From JBJGXI01 sp045635475 (GTDB taxonomy: Bacteria; Bacillota; Bacilli; Bacillales; Amphibacillaceae), in contig NZ_JBJGXI010000008.1 of the NCBI RefSeq assembly GCF_045635475.1, forward strand, positions 1 to 64,000: a stretch of 64,000 bases of DNA. Reading direction: 5' to 3'. Both the position numbers and the translations under genes were made by a program. Under the pieces are notes generated by a model. It did not search any database, was not told the origin of the DNA, and saw nothing but the letters and a program-made list of their open reading frames with translations. The first letter of the stretch is position 1. Each line of letters begins with the position of its first letter. Shown one piece after another: positions 9,257-17,529 of this stretch.

Positions 9257-9329
9257 AAGCTCTTTTGTTAAAGTTTCTTTTCTTTTACTTCATATTTGAA
9301 ATATAATCCAACATACGGTTTGTGATTCC

Positions 9330-9670
9330 CACTCTAGACAGTGCATTTCGTTAGTTTAAAACGTTATTATTTAACGGTCGTGGCTTCACTAGCTCAGAAG
9401 CATAGTACGTTTCTGACTGGACGCTAGTCCCACTGGGTTCACTTCCCGGAGCTCGAATCACACTAATAAAAAGCATCCCCGTTAGCAAGTGAGGAATGAA
9501 CTTCGACTCCTTAGGCCTAGTAAGGGTCATACAGTCGGTGTCAGACAAGGACAGTTTTATTCCGGTAGGCATTAAGAAACGGCGTAAATGAAGCTTCGCA
9601 GGCGCACGGCGTGGGGAGGCTCAATAGTCCCCTGCGGAATGCGAAGTGTATTTCCAAAGCGGGTAGTTTG
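9330..9670. repeat. Dispersed intergenic element related to the 5.1 kb repeat
   Basis: This non-coding region contains ggaggctcaatagtcccctg (9615-9634) followed by cggaatgcgaagtgtatttc, a diverged copy of the core at 5137-5180. Open frames on both strands cross it but look like no protein and lack ribosome-binding sites. A single perfect DnaA box (TGTGGATAA) lies just outside at 9673-9681. Confidence 0.5.
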
Positions 9671-9713
9671 CTTGTGGATAATCTATTCTAAACTCAATAC
9701 TATGTATCAAAGT

Positions 9714-9744
9714 AAAAAGAAGTGCTTATGTGTCACTTCTTTTT
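9714..9744. terminator. Terminator of yyaC (reads from the minus strand; symmetrical)
   Basis: A perfect 11-bp stem (aaaaagaagtg at 9714-9724 with its complement at 9734-9744) overlaps the last codons of yyaC. A and T tracts lie on both flanks, so it could act in both directions. Confidence 0.75.
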
Positions 9745-10307
9745 ATTTTATTGTTGTAAATGTAAGTATCTAATAATTGAATAACTTGTGCGATTTTTTT
9801 TGCCATTTCCATTACTATGTGCAGACGTGTGTTTTGTAGCACAGTATAATCCATATGTCCGACACGATTTACTACCGCTGATATATGAATGTCACCAACT
9901 GCAGGTAATTGCTTGTTTAAAGCAGCACCAGGCTTTAGCGGTCCTTTTTCAGTCATTATCGTACCAATGGAATTAGTGCCTCCAAGACAAGCATCTACTG
10001 CGATGATAAACGGTTGCTGATATTCATTATTAATTTCATGAAGTTTATCTAGTAGATTGACTGCATGAATAGGTTCTTCTAATGTTCCGTATAAAGTTAT
10101 CTCATGTAGGTCGCCCACCAATGATCCTGTTAGTGGTCCAAGTGAATCACCTGTGGAACGGTCAGTACCAATACATATGACAATAATAGGTTGTTGTAAA
10201 GATGGTAACCAAGGGGAAATCACATTGGCCATTTTATTTGCAAACGAAGGGTCATAATAATCAAATCTATTTATACTTTTTTTAGGTTTTCTGTTTATTA
10301 GATTCAT
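9726..10307 (-). CDS. yyaC: Spore protease-like protein YyaC (DUF1256)
   Basis: The 193-residue product matches YyaC, a sporulation-associated protein with a fold related to the germination protease GPR. Visible motifs are IVICIGTDRSTGDSLGPL, AVDACLGG and the GALNKQLPAVGDIHISAVVN segment. In B. subtilis the gene lies at the same place downstream of spo0J. It is transcribed against its neighbours. The start codon has ggagggtaagct upstream on its strand. Presence of this gene supports a spore-forming host. Confidence 0.9.
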   Translation of the reverse strand: MNLINRKPKKSINRFDYYDPSFANKMANVISPWLPSLQQPIIVICIGTDRSTGDSLGPLTGSLVGDLHEITLYGTLEEPIHAVNLLDKLHEINNEYQQPFIIAVDACLGGTNSIGTIMTEKGPLKPGAALNKQLPAVGDIHISAVVNRVGHMDYTVLQNTRLHIVMEMAKKIAQVIQLLDTYIYNNKIKRSDT

Positions 10308-10509
10308 AGCTTACCCTCCACTTACATAATTGTATTAGTATACGGAAAAAAATTAAGGTTTATACATCCAAATAATTTCATAAAGGTGTTTTCAACGATA
10401 GAGATTTGTATTAGGTGGACAGGTATTATATATCGTTGCAAAAGGCTGGGTTTTTAAAGGTGATTATAAAATTGACTTTTATAGAAAAAAAGAAACTGGA
10501 GGAAAGCAC

Positions 10510-11535
10510 ATGTGGAAATCAGGGTTTAAATGGATGTTCTTAATAATTGGTACAACGATCGGAGCAGGTTATGCATCAGGGAGAGAACTGTGGCAGTTTT
10601 TCGGCAATGAAAGTGGACTAGCCATTCTGCTTTTTGCAATTCTGTTTTCTTTATCCTGCTATGTCATTTTACAAATAAGTCATGAGTATAAGTCATCGCA
10701 TTATTTACCGGTGCTTCGGATTATTATTGGACCTAAGTTAAGTTATATATATGACGGAATGATTATGATTTATTTATTCTCAACGACGGTCATTATGTTA
10801 GCTGGAAGTGGAGCAACTTTGGAAGCATTTCACTTTCCATTTTGGTTAGGGATCGTTGTTATCGTAATTCCGCTTATTCTCACTTTTGTATGGGATATCA
10901 ATGGGGTATTGTCATTAAATAGCTTAATTTTACCCCTTTTGATTGTTGGATTGTTATCGACTTTACTGATATTTTCCTTTCAAGAAAACCTGTCGTTTAT
11001 ACCGGATTTATCTAAACAAAGGAATTGGGTGGCAGCATTTCCGTTTACAGCATTGAACATTTTACCGCTTATTGCTGTACTAGGAGCAGTCGGAAATCAA
11101 ACAAAAGGAAAAGGGGAGTTGTGGATTGCGAGTATTGGTAGCGGCGTAATCTTAGGAAGTATTTCATATATTTATAATAGCAGTTTAATTCAAATTTCTG
11201 ACCAAGTGTTATTATATGAGATTCCACTTTTTGCGATTTTAAGACATTATCCTTATGTGATGTTTTTATTTGTATCTGTTATGCTTTGGTTAGCTATATT
11301 CACCACTGCAGTGTCTGGAACAATGGGAATCGTTACAAGAGTAAGGAATATGTTTACTGCTCCCTTGTGGGTATTATCTGCTGTCATACTTTTGATTATG
11401 GTTCCATTGACGAAAATTGGTTTTTCCACGCTAATAGAGTATCTATATCCACTTTACGGTATACTAAATTTGTATGTATTATCTGCAATTATATTGTATC
11501 CTATCATTAATAGATATAAAATGGAGCAGAAATGA
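10510..11535 (+). CDS. YkvI-type integral membrane protein
   Basis: The 341-residue protein has about ten membrane segments and begins MWKSGFKWMFLIIGTTIGAG, followed by YASGRELWQFFG, a signature of the COG3949 (YkvI) family, which is distantly related to amino-acid and sodium-coupled permeases. The substrate is unknown. A ctggaggaaag ribosome-binding site precedes the ATG. The stop codon overlaps an upstream candidate start of the next gene (mscS), so the two are probably cotranscribed. Confidence 0.8.
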   Translation: MWKSGFKWMFLIIGTTIGAGYASGRELWQFFGNESGLAILLFAILFSLSCYVILQISHEYKSSHYLPVLRIIIGPKLSYIYDGMIMIYLFSTTVIMLAGSGATLEAFHFPFWLGIVVIVIPLILTFVWDINGVLSLNSLILPLLIVGLLSTLLIFSFQENLSFIPDLSKQRNWVAAFPFTALNILPLIAVLGAVGNQTKGKGELWIASIGSGVILGSISYIYNSSLIQISDQVLLYEIPLFAILRHYPYVMFLFVSVMLWLAIFTTAVSGTMGIVTRVRNMFTAPLWVLSAVILLIMVPLTKIGFSTLIEYLYPLYGILNLYVLSAIILYPIINRYKMEQK

Positions 11536-11567
11536 TAGAGTACTTCGCAGATGCAGGAGGTCAACGC

Positions 11568-12458
11568 GTGGAATTAGTGGAACAACAATGGCAAGAAATA
11601 GTGGAAAAAATTACAGGACCTGAGTTGTGGTTTGATGTTGGCGAAATTATACTGAAAATAATATTAATTATCGTGGTTGCTAGTATCGCAGTACGTGTCG
11701 GAACAAAGCTCGTCGATCGAGTATTTCGCAAGCGTGATCGTGGGCCGTTTAAAATTACAGAAAGAAGAGAAAACACGTTAAAAAAATTAGTGCAAAACAC
11801 GTTGAGTTATGTCGTCTATTTCACAGCTTTTATGATGGTATTAGATACAGTTCACATCCCTATAGGAGCGCTATTAGCTGGTGCGGGTGTAGCAGGATTG
11901 GCAATCGGTTTTGGTACCCAGAACCTTGTGAAAGATGTCGTCACAGGATTTTTTATTATATTTGAAGATCAATTCTCTGTGGGCGATTTTATCCGGACGG
12001 CTTCTGTAGAAGGAACGGTAGAAGAGATTGGTTTACGAACAACCAAAATACTTAGCTGGACAGGTGAAGTAAACATTATTCCCAATGGCAACATTACACA
12101 AGTGACTAATTATTCCATGCATAACAGCATTGCAGTAGTTGATATAAATATTCCATATGAAGTTGATGTTGCACAGGTAGAGCCTATTATTAATGATTTA
12201 CTACAAGAGATGCCGAACCAATATACTGAATTAGTAGCAGCTCCTGAAATATTAGGAGTGCAAATGTTAGATGCCTCTCATATCGTGCTACGTGTGACAG
12301 CAGAAGTTCATCCGATGGAGCACTGGAGAATGGCTAGAATCCTTCGTAAGGATATTAAAGCAAAGTTAGATCAAGAAGGAATCGATATACCACTACCACG
12401 AATGGTAATGTATACTAGAGATAAAGCAAATGCGGAAACTGATGGAAAAGGTGTGTAA
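11568..12458 (+). CDS. MscS-family small-conductance mechanosensitive channel
   Basis: The 296-residue protein has N-terminal membrane helices, then the pore-lining helix and beta domain typical of MscS (GALLAGAGVAGLAIGFGTQN, then VKDVVTGFFI and EDQFSVGDFI). It is closest in form to B. subtilis YkuT and protects against hypo-osmotic shock. Two starts compete: an ATG at 11532 that overlaps the upstream stop but has a weak ribosome-binding site, and a GTG at 11568 with an excellent aggaggt six bases ahead. I prefer the GTG. Confidence 0.88.
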   Translation: MELVEQQWQEIVEKITGPELWFDVGEIILKIILIIVVASIAVRVGTKLVDRVFRKRDRGPFKITERRENTLKKLVQNTLSYVVYFTAFMMVLDTVHIPIGALLAGAGVAGLAIGFGTQNLVKDVVTGFFIIFEDQFSVGDFIRTASVEGTVEEIGLRTTKILSWTGEVNIIPNGNITQVTNYSMHNSIAVVDINIPYEVDVAQVEPIINDLLQEMPNQYTELVAAPEILGVQMLDASHIVLRVTAEVHPMEHWRMARILRKDIKAKLDQEGIDIPLPRMVMYTRDKANAETDGKGV

Positions 12459-12462
12459 GCAG

Positions 12463-12657
12463 ATGGTGGAAAAGCATTTTGAAATCAATGATGTTGTACA
12501 AATGAAAAAGCAACATCCTTGTGGCGAAAATCGTTGGAAGATTATTCGTATGGGAATGGATATACGAATTAAGTGTGAAGGCTGTGGACATAGTGTGTTA
12601 ATTCCACGCAAGCAATTTGAGAAGAAAATTAAGAAAATCTTAGACAAAGCAGAATGA
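12463..12657 (+). CDS. yyzM: DUF951 family protein (YyzM)
   Basis: This 64-residue protein contains KKQHPCGENRWKIIRMG and then KCEGCGHSVLIPRKQFEKK, with a CxxC pair typical of DUF951. Its function is unknown. It starts 4 bp after mscS with aaaggtg at the right distance; an upstream in-frame ATG inside mscS is less likely. In Bacillus the gene likewise sits next to ychF. A parS site begins at the base after its stop codon. Confidence 0.85.
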   Translation: MVEKHFEINDVVQMKKQHPCGENRWKIIRMGMDIRIKCEGCGHSVLIPRKQFEKKIKKILDKAE

Positions 12658-12673
12658 TGTTCCACGTGAAACA
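12658..12673. promoter_or_regulatory. parS site 3
   Basis: TGTTCCACGTGAAACA, identical to parS site 2, lies directly after the DUF951 stop codon. Confidence 0.93.
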
Positions 12674-12732
12674 TTCACACATGCAAAGCTATGTTTGTTA
12701 GATCTATACTTGTTAAGTTGATAAAAGATACT

Positions 12733-12765
12733 AAAAACAAGGGGATAAGCGACCCTTGTTTTTCA
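12733..12765 (+). terminator. Terminator after the ykvI-mscS-DUF951 group
   Basis: A perfect 11-bp stem (aaaaacaaggg at 12733-12743 with cccttgttttt at 12753-12763). Confidence 0.8.
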
Positions 12766-12859
12766 ATGTGATTGCTTGTCATTTGGACTAACTGTATCTA
12801 TAATTGAATAATGACTGAATCGTTCAGATGAGCGTGATTCTTAAGGAGTGGAAATTTCT

Positions 12860-13960
12860 ATGGCATTAACAGCAGGAATTGTCGGATTACCTAACGTTGG
12901 GAAATCAACTTTATTTAATGCGATTACCCAAGCAGGTGCAGAATCGGCAAACTACCCGTTTTGTACAATAGACCCGAACGTCGGTATTGTAGAGGTACCA
13001 GACTACCGTTTAGAAAAGTTAACTGAATTAGTTAAACCGAAGAAAACAATACCAACGGCATTTGAATTTACCGATATTGCAGGAATTGTTAAAGGAGCAA
13101 GTAAAGGTGAAGGGCTTGGTAATCAGTTTCTATCTCATATCAGACAAGTAGATGCAATTTGTCAGGTTGTACGTTGTTTTGAAGATGACAATATCACACA
13201 CGTGTCAGGAAAAGTTGATCCCATTTCTGATATTGAAACAATTAACCTAGAGCTAATCTTAGCAGACTTAGAGAGTGTGACAAAAAGAATTCAACGTGTA
13301 GAAAAGATGGCAAGACAGAAAGATAAACAGGCGATGGCAGAGCTTGAAGTGCTTACCATTCTGCGAGATGGTTTTGAAGAAGAAAAGCCGGCACGTGCAG
13401 TCGAGTTTACTGAAGATCAATGGAAGTTAGTAAAAGGATTCCATCTGTTAACGAGTAAACCGGTCCTTTACGTTGCAAACGTGGGGGAAGATGAATTATT
13501 GGATGCGGACGAGAACCCCAATGTAAAGAAAGTACAAGCACATGCTGCAAATGAAAATACAGAAGTAATTGTTATAAGTGCCAAGGTAGAATCGGAAATC
13601 GCTGAGCTTGATGGTGAAGAGAAGAAAATGTTCTTAGAAGAACTAGGCATAGAAGAGTCTGGGTTAGATAAGTTAATCAAAGCTTCCTATCATTTATTAG
13701 GTTTAGCTACTTACTTTACTGCAGGTGAGCAGGAAGTACGTGCGTGGACCTTTATAAAAGGAATTAAAGCACCACAAGCTGCCGGAATAATTCATACGGA
13801 CTTTGAAAAAGGCTTTATTCGTGCAGAAACAGTTGCTTATGATGATTTGGTAGATGCAGGTGCTATGACTGCAGCAAAAGAAAAAGGAAAAGTACGCTTA
13901 GAAGGAAAAGAATACTTTGTGAAAGACGGCGATGTTATGCATTTTCGTTTTAATGTGTAA
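12860..13960 (+). CDS. ychF: Redox-regulated ATPase YchF (Obg-like)
   Basis: YchF is an Obg-family P-loop protein that prefers ATP and binds ribosomes. The 366-residue length is normal. The N-terminus carries GLPNVGKSTLFNAIT (G1), then the YPFCTIDPNVG switch region and DIAGIVKGASKGEGLGNQFL (G3). A coiled-coil insertion follows, and the C-terminal TGS domain ends VKDGDVMHFRFNV. The aaggag at 12843-12848 serves the ATG at 12860; an in-frame GTG at 12848 overlaps that ribosome-binding site. Confidence 0.96.
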   Translation: MALTAGIVGLPNVGKSTLFNAITQAGAESANYPFCTIDPNVGIVEVPDYRLEKLTELVKPKKTIPTAFEFTDIAGIVKGASKGEGLGNQFLSHIRQVDAICQVVRCFEDDNITHVSGKVDPISDIETINLELILADLESVTKRIQRVEKMARQKDKQAMAELEVLTILRDGFEEEKPARAVEFTEDQWKLVKGFHLLTSKPVLYVANVGEDELLDADENPNVKKVQAHAANENTEVIVISAKVESEIAELDGEEKKMFLEELGIEESGLDKLIKASYHLLGLATYFTAGEQEVRAWTFIKGIKAPQAAGIIHTDFEKGFIRAETVAYDDLVDAGAMTAAKEKGKVRLEGKEYFVKDGDVMHFRFNV

Positions 13961-14035
13961 GTAGATCTTGAATCTTAACTGTACGACAAGGCAATATATT
14001 AAAAAAGAGGTTTCTATCTAGCTTTTAAGTAGTGC

Positions 14036-14064
14036 TTGCGCTATACATGTATATTTGCTATAAT
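14036..14064 (+). promoter_or_regulatory. Sigma-A-type promoter of rpsF-ssb-rpsR
   Basis: TTGCGC (14036-14041) and TATAAT (14059-14064) are separated by 17 bp, with a TG extended -10 element, about 85 bp upstream of rpsF. Confidence 0.7.
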
Positions 14065-14093
14065 ATTTCATTGTGAGTAATAAACATAGATTA

Positions 14094-14128
14094 CTCCTTG
14101 TTCCTTATCTATTTAAGGAGCCGCCAAG
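14094..14128 (+). ncRNA. Candidate S6:S18-binding leader of the rpsF operon
   Basis: In the rpsF 5' leader a helix, ctcctt (14094-14099) with aaggag (14115-14120), is followed at once by CCGCC. Autoregulatory rpsF leaders bind the S6:S18 complex through a similar structure with a conserved CCG. Structure and position fit that family, but I identified it by eye only. Confidence 0.45.
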
Positions 14129-14149
14129 ACCAAAAGGAGGTGCAAACGG

Positions 14150-14440
14150 ATGAGAAATTATGAAATTATGTACATCATCCGCCCAAACATCGAAGAAGAG
14201 GCAAAAACAGCGCTAGTTGAGCGTTTTAATGCTTATCTTACTGATAACGGTGCGGAAATCGTGAAAGTTGATGAAAAAGGCAAGAAACGCCTTGCTTATG
14301 AAATCAATGACTACCGTGATGGTTATTATGTAGTAATTAAATTTACAGGCGATGACAAAGCCATTAATGAATTTGACCGCCAAGCGAAATTCTCTGACGA
14401 TATTATTCGTCACATTGCAATTCGCGAAGACGAAGAATAA
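14150..14440 (+). CDS. rpsF: 30S ribosomal protein S6
   Basis: S6 is a small-subunit protein that binds 16S rRNA as a heterodimer with S18. The 96-residue product begins MRNYEIMYIIRPNIEEEA and has the normal length and fold signature (AYEINDYRDGYYVVIKF). A strong aaaggaggtg ribosome-binding site precedes the start. It is first in the rpsF-ssb-rpsR operon, and ssb follows after 12 bp. Confidence 0.97.
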   Translation: MRNYEIMYIIRPNIEEEAKTALVERFNAYLTDNGAEIVKVDEKGKKRLAYEINDYRDGYYVVIKFTGDDKAINEFDRQAKFSDDIIRHIAIREDEE

Positions 14441-14452
14441 GGGGAGTTTCTG

Positions 14453-14950
14453 ATGTTAAATCGAGTCGTACTTGTCGGCAGATTAACGAAGGATCCAGAC
14501 TTACGTTATACACCAAATGGGGTAGCGGTGGCTAATTTTACATTAGCTGTTAACCGACCATTTTCTAATCAACAAGGTAACAGAGAAGCTGACTTTATTA
14601 ACTGTGTAATTTGGAGACGCCCAGCAGAAAACTTAGCGAACTTTATGAGTAAAGGTAGCTTAGTCGGTGTTGATGGACGAATTCAAACACGTAGCTTTGA
14701 TAATCAAGAGGGACAACGGGTATTTATGACTGAAGTTGTGGCCGATTCCGTTCAGTTTCTTGAGTCAAAAGGATCTTCCCAAGGTGGAGGACAAGGCTCT
14801 TCTGGATACCAGACCAATCAAAATCAACAAAGTAATAATAATAACAACAATAATAATAACAACAATAATTATTCTAGACAGAATGATGATGATCCGTTTA
14901 AAGATAACGGAGAACCAATTGATATATCAGATGATGATTTACCATTCTAA
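14453..14950 (+). CDS. ssb: Single-stranded DNA-binding protein SSB
   Basis: SSB coats single-stranded DNA in replication and repair. The 165-residue product has the N-terminal OB fold (MLNRVVLVGRLTKDPDLRYT, FINCVIWRRPAENLANF), a low-complexity linker rich in Gly, Gln and Asn, and the acidic partner-binding tip DDDLPF. The linker has a run of twelve asparagines encoded by alternating AAT and AAC codons (about 14830-14870), a length-variable triplet repeat. It sits between rpsF and rpsR in the conserved operon. Confidence 0.97.
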   Translation: MLNRVVLVGRLTKDPDLRYTPNGVAVANFTLAVNRPFSNQQGNREADFINCVIWRRPAENLANFMSKGSLVGVDGRIQTRSFDNQEGQRVFMTEVVADSVQFLESKGSSQGGGQGSSGYQTNQNQQSNNNNNNNNNNNNYSRQNDDDPFKDNGEPIDISDDDLPF

Positions 14951-14971
14951 ATAAAAAAGGAGGGTATTATT

Positions 14972-15202
14972 ATGGCACCTCGTCGTGGACGCGCAAAGCG
15001 TCGTAAAGTGTGTTTTTTCACAGCGAACGGTATTACACACATCGATTATAAAGACGTTGATTTACTAAGACGTTTCGTTTCAGAGCGTGGGAAAATTCTT
15101 CCTCGCCGTGTAACTGGTACTTCTGCTAAATACCAACGTAAATTAACAAGAGCAATCAAACGTGCTCGTACAATGGCTTTATTGCCTTACGTAACTGAGT
15201 AA
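14972..15202 (+). CDS. rpsR: 30S ribosomal protein S18
   Basis: The 76-residue product is basic and contains the S18 core (DYKDVDLLRRFVSERGKILP, then RRVTGTSAKYQRKLTRAIKR). Residues C14 and V13-F15 replace the zinc-binding set of some S18 forms, so this looks like a zinc-independent version, as in most Bacillaceae. An aaaaaggagg ribosome-binding site precedes the ATG. It is the last gene of the operon. Confidence 0.96.
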   Translation: MAPRRGRAKRRKVCFFTANGITHIDYKDVDLLRRFVSERGKILPRRVTGTSAKYQRKLTRAIKRARTMALLPYVTE

Positions 15203-15209
15203 TAAAATG

Positions 15210-15255
15210 AAACCCTGTTTTGGTCTCTGCGGAGATTATAAACAGGGTTTTTAAT
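15210..15255 (+). terminator. Terminator of rpsF-ssb-rpsR
   Basis: An 11-bp stem (aaaccctgttt at 15210-15220 with its complement at 15240-15250) followed by T residues, 7 bp after the rpsR stop. Confidence 0.9.
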
Positions 15256-15391
15256 TTTATATTGGGTCATTAAAATTGCAAGAAGCAAGAGCGGGAGGAT
15301 AGGCTGCATCAGTACTAAAGACATCTATTTGCAATAAGTAAGTATTTTTAACATAATAACCGCTTTCATAATAAATTGTTTGTTATATATG

Positions 15392-15419
15392 TTGACAAAC
15401 AATTATAATCTGCTATGAT
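15392..15419 (+). promoter_or_regulatory. Promoter of the serA T-box transcript
   Basis: A perfect TTGACA (15392-15397) and a TATGAT -10 element (15414-15419) with 16 bp between them and an extended TG motif. Confidence 0.7.
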
Positions 15420-15429
15420 AAATAAAAAT

Positions 15430-15726
15430 TCAAAAAATTATAATAAATATGAAGATGAAGATAAATTTATTGCAAGAGGAACCTAAGAGAGCTGGTGGTT
15501 GCTGCAAACCAGTGTTTCGGGCAATGAATAGCACTTCGGAGTAAGTAGACTGAAAAGATAGTAGGTTTACTCGTCACATGAACGTTACGCATGCCCAATG
15601 AAGACTGTACATCATACGGAATTGATTATTTACGTTTAGATGACAGTGACTAAAGGGTGGTACCGCGTTAAGTCCAAACTTTTCGCCCCTTACTATTTTA
15701 GAGTAGAGGGTGGGAAGTTTTTTTAT
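15430..15726 (+). ncRNA. T-box riboswitch leader of serA, probably serine-specific
   Basis: The invariant T-box sequence AGGGTGGTACCGCG lies at 15654-15667. It is followed by a terminator stem (about 15676-15720) with a long T run. The 5' half has the stem I features gagagctggtggttgctgc, aaaccag and cacttcggagt. By analogy with other leaders the specifier loop gaatAGCac places the Ser codon AGC at 15530-15532, which agrees with the downstream serA. Uncharged tRNA-Ser would pair here and with the T-box bulge to prevent termination. The specifier assignment is inference. Confidence 0.9.
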
Positions 15727-15883
15727 TTACCTTTTTTTCAGAAGTTAAGCAAAGTTGAAGTGAAAGGAGTACGCTGATCAATATTAAATTTGACATTTGT
15801 GGATCTAAAAATAAACTGGGCTAGCAAGTATAAATGGCTGTCCCATAGGACAAAACACAAAATTTATAAGGGGGACGAATTAG

Positions 15884-17473
15884 ATGACGTTTAAGGTATT
15901 AATTAGTGATCCGTTAAGTGAAGAAGGAATTCAACCATTGCAGGAAGCAAAAGAAGTGGAAGTAACGATAAATACGGGTCTTAAACCTGATGAGCTAAAA
16001 GCAATTATTGGAGAATACGATGCACTCTTAGTTCGAAGCCAAACGAAAGTAACACGTGACATTATTGAAAAGGCGAGCAATCTGAAGATTATTGGTCGTG
16101 CTGGTGTAGGTGTTGATAATATCGATTTAGATGCAGCTACAGAGCATGGTGTTATCGTGGTCAATGCACCTGATGGAAATACAAATTCAGCTGCAGAGCA
16201 TACGATGGCTATGATTATGTCTCTTGCTCGTAATATACCTCAAGCCTATTATGCATTAAAGAATCAGCGTTGGGATCGCAAAAAGTATGTAGGTGTTGAA
16301 TTAAAAAATAAAACACTTGGTATAGTAGGTCTAGGTCGAATTGGTGCGGAAGTTGCATCGAGGGCAAAAGGACAACGTATGAATGTAGTTGCTTATGACC
16401 CATTTTTGACAGAAGAAAAAGCGGATGAAATGGGGATTGGATACGGTACGTTGGATGAAGTATTGCAGCAAGCCGATTTTATCACGGTCCATACGCCGCT
16501 ATTAAAAGAAACGCATCACATAATTAATCGTGATGCATTTGCAAAAATGAAGGATGGCGTCCGCATTGTTAACTGTGCACGAGGCGGTATTATTGATGAA
16601 GATGCACTATTTGATGCAATTGTTTCTGGAAAAGTGGCTGGTGCAGGGTTGGACGTATTCGAAGAAGAGCCAATTACAGATCATAAATTGTTAGAGTTAA
16701 CAGAAGTAATAGCAACACCACACCTTGGTGCAAGTACTGTAGAAGCACAGGAAAGCGTTGCTATTGATGTGAGCCAGGATGTAGTCAACTTCTTAACTGG
16801 TGGAGGAATCGCCAGAAACCCTGTTAATTTATCTTCTGTTCCTAAAGAAGTCATGAAGAAAATTGAACCATACTTCCATTTAGCTGAGAAGATGGGCGCA
16901 TTTCTTTCATATCTAACGAAAGCAGCAATAGAAGAAATTAACATATATTATTCAGGAGAACTCGCAGATTTAGAAGTATCACCGTTATCAAGAAACACAG
17001 TAAAAGGACTGCTGAAACGCCATTTAGGAGATCATGTTAATGAAGTAAATGCAGCCTTTTTAGCAGAAAAGAAAGGTATTACAATCAAGGAGCATAAGAC
17101 GAGCAAAACAAAAGGCTTTACGAACTTACTAACAGTGACTGTTCAAACGAAGAATGGTGTTAGAAGAGTAGCAGGCACGTTGTTAAATGGACTTGGCCCA
17201 CGTATTGTAAAGGTTGATCAATATAGCGTCGATGTCGTACCGGAAGGACATTTAATCTTTGTAAGCCATAAAGACCAGCCAGGTGTTATTGGCCGAGTTG
17301 GTAGTTTATTAGCTGAGCAAGATATAAATATCGCAACCATGCAGGTTGGTCGTTCAGATGTTGGTGGCGATGCAATCATGATGTTAACGGTTGATCGTCA
17401 TGTGGAAGAAGCAGGTTTGCAGCAATTAACAGAACTAGTCGATATCAATGCGGTAACTGCGATTGATCTATAG
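15884..17473 (+). CDS. serA: D-3-phosphoglycerate dehydrogenase SerA
   Basis: SerA makes the first step of serine synthesis: NAD-dependent oxidation of 3-phosphoglycerate to 3-phosphohydroxypyruvate. The 529-residue long form has the nucleotide-binding fold (GIVGLGRIGAEVASRAKG near residue 146), catalytic arginine in CARGGIIDE, catalytic histidine in ATPHLGAST, the intervening ASB domain, and a C-terminal ACT domain (DQPGVIGRVGSLLAEQDINI) that binds serine as feedback inhibitor. A gggggac ribosome-binding site precedes the ATG. Control is by the T-box leader directly upstream. Confidence 0.97.
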   Translation: MTFKVLISDPLSEEGIQPLQEAKEVEVTINTGLKPDELKAIIGEYDALLVRSQTKVTRDIIEKASNLKIIGRAGVGVDNIDLDAATEHGVIVVNAPDGNTNSAAEHTMAMIMSLARNIPQAYYALKNQRWDRKKYVGVELKNKTLGIVGLGRIGAEVASRAKGQRMNVVAYDPFLTEEKADEMGIGYGTLDEVLQQADFITVHTPLLKETHHIINRDAFAKMKDGVRIVNCARGGIIDEDALFDAIVSGKVAGAGLDVFEEEPITDHKLLELTEVIATPHLGASTVEAQESVAIDVSQDVVNFLTGGGIARNPVNLSSVPKEVMKKIEPYFHLAEKMGAFLSYLTKAAIEEINIYYSGELADLEVSPLSRNTVKGLLKRHLGDHVNEVNAAFLAEKKGITIKEHKTSKTKGFTNLLTVTVQTKNGVRRVAGTLLNGLGPRIVKVDQYSVDVVPEGHLIFVSHKDQPGVIGRVGSLLAEQDINIATMQVGRSDVGGDAIMMLTVDRHVEEAGLQQLTELVDINAVTAIDL

Positions 17474-17529
17474 GCAAGTGTGTAGTAATAAAGGCAATTT
17501 CTAAAAGGTTGTTGTATTGAGTAAAATAG

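Noticed and set aside
9351..9572. 73-codon open frame on the minus strand
   Set aside because: It lies in repeat DNA, has no ribosome-binding site and resembles no protein.
9673..9681. Single perfect DnaA box, with others alone at 57980-57988 and 59031-59039
   Set aside because: Isolated 9-mers in AT-rich DNA are expected by chance; only the two clusters are reported.
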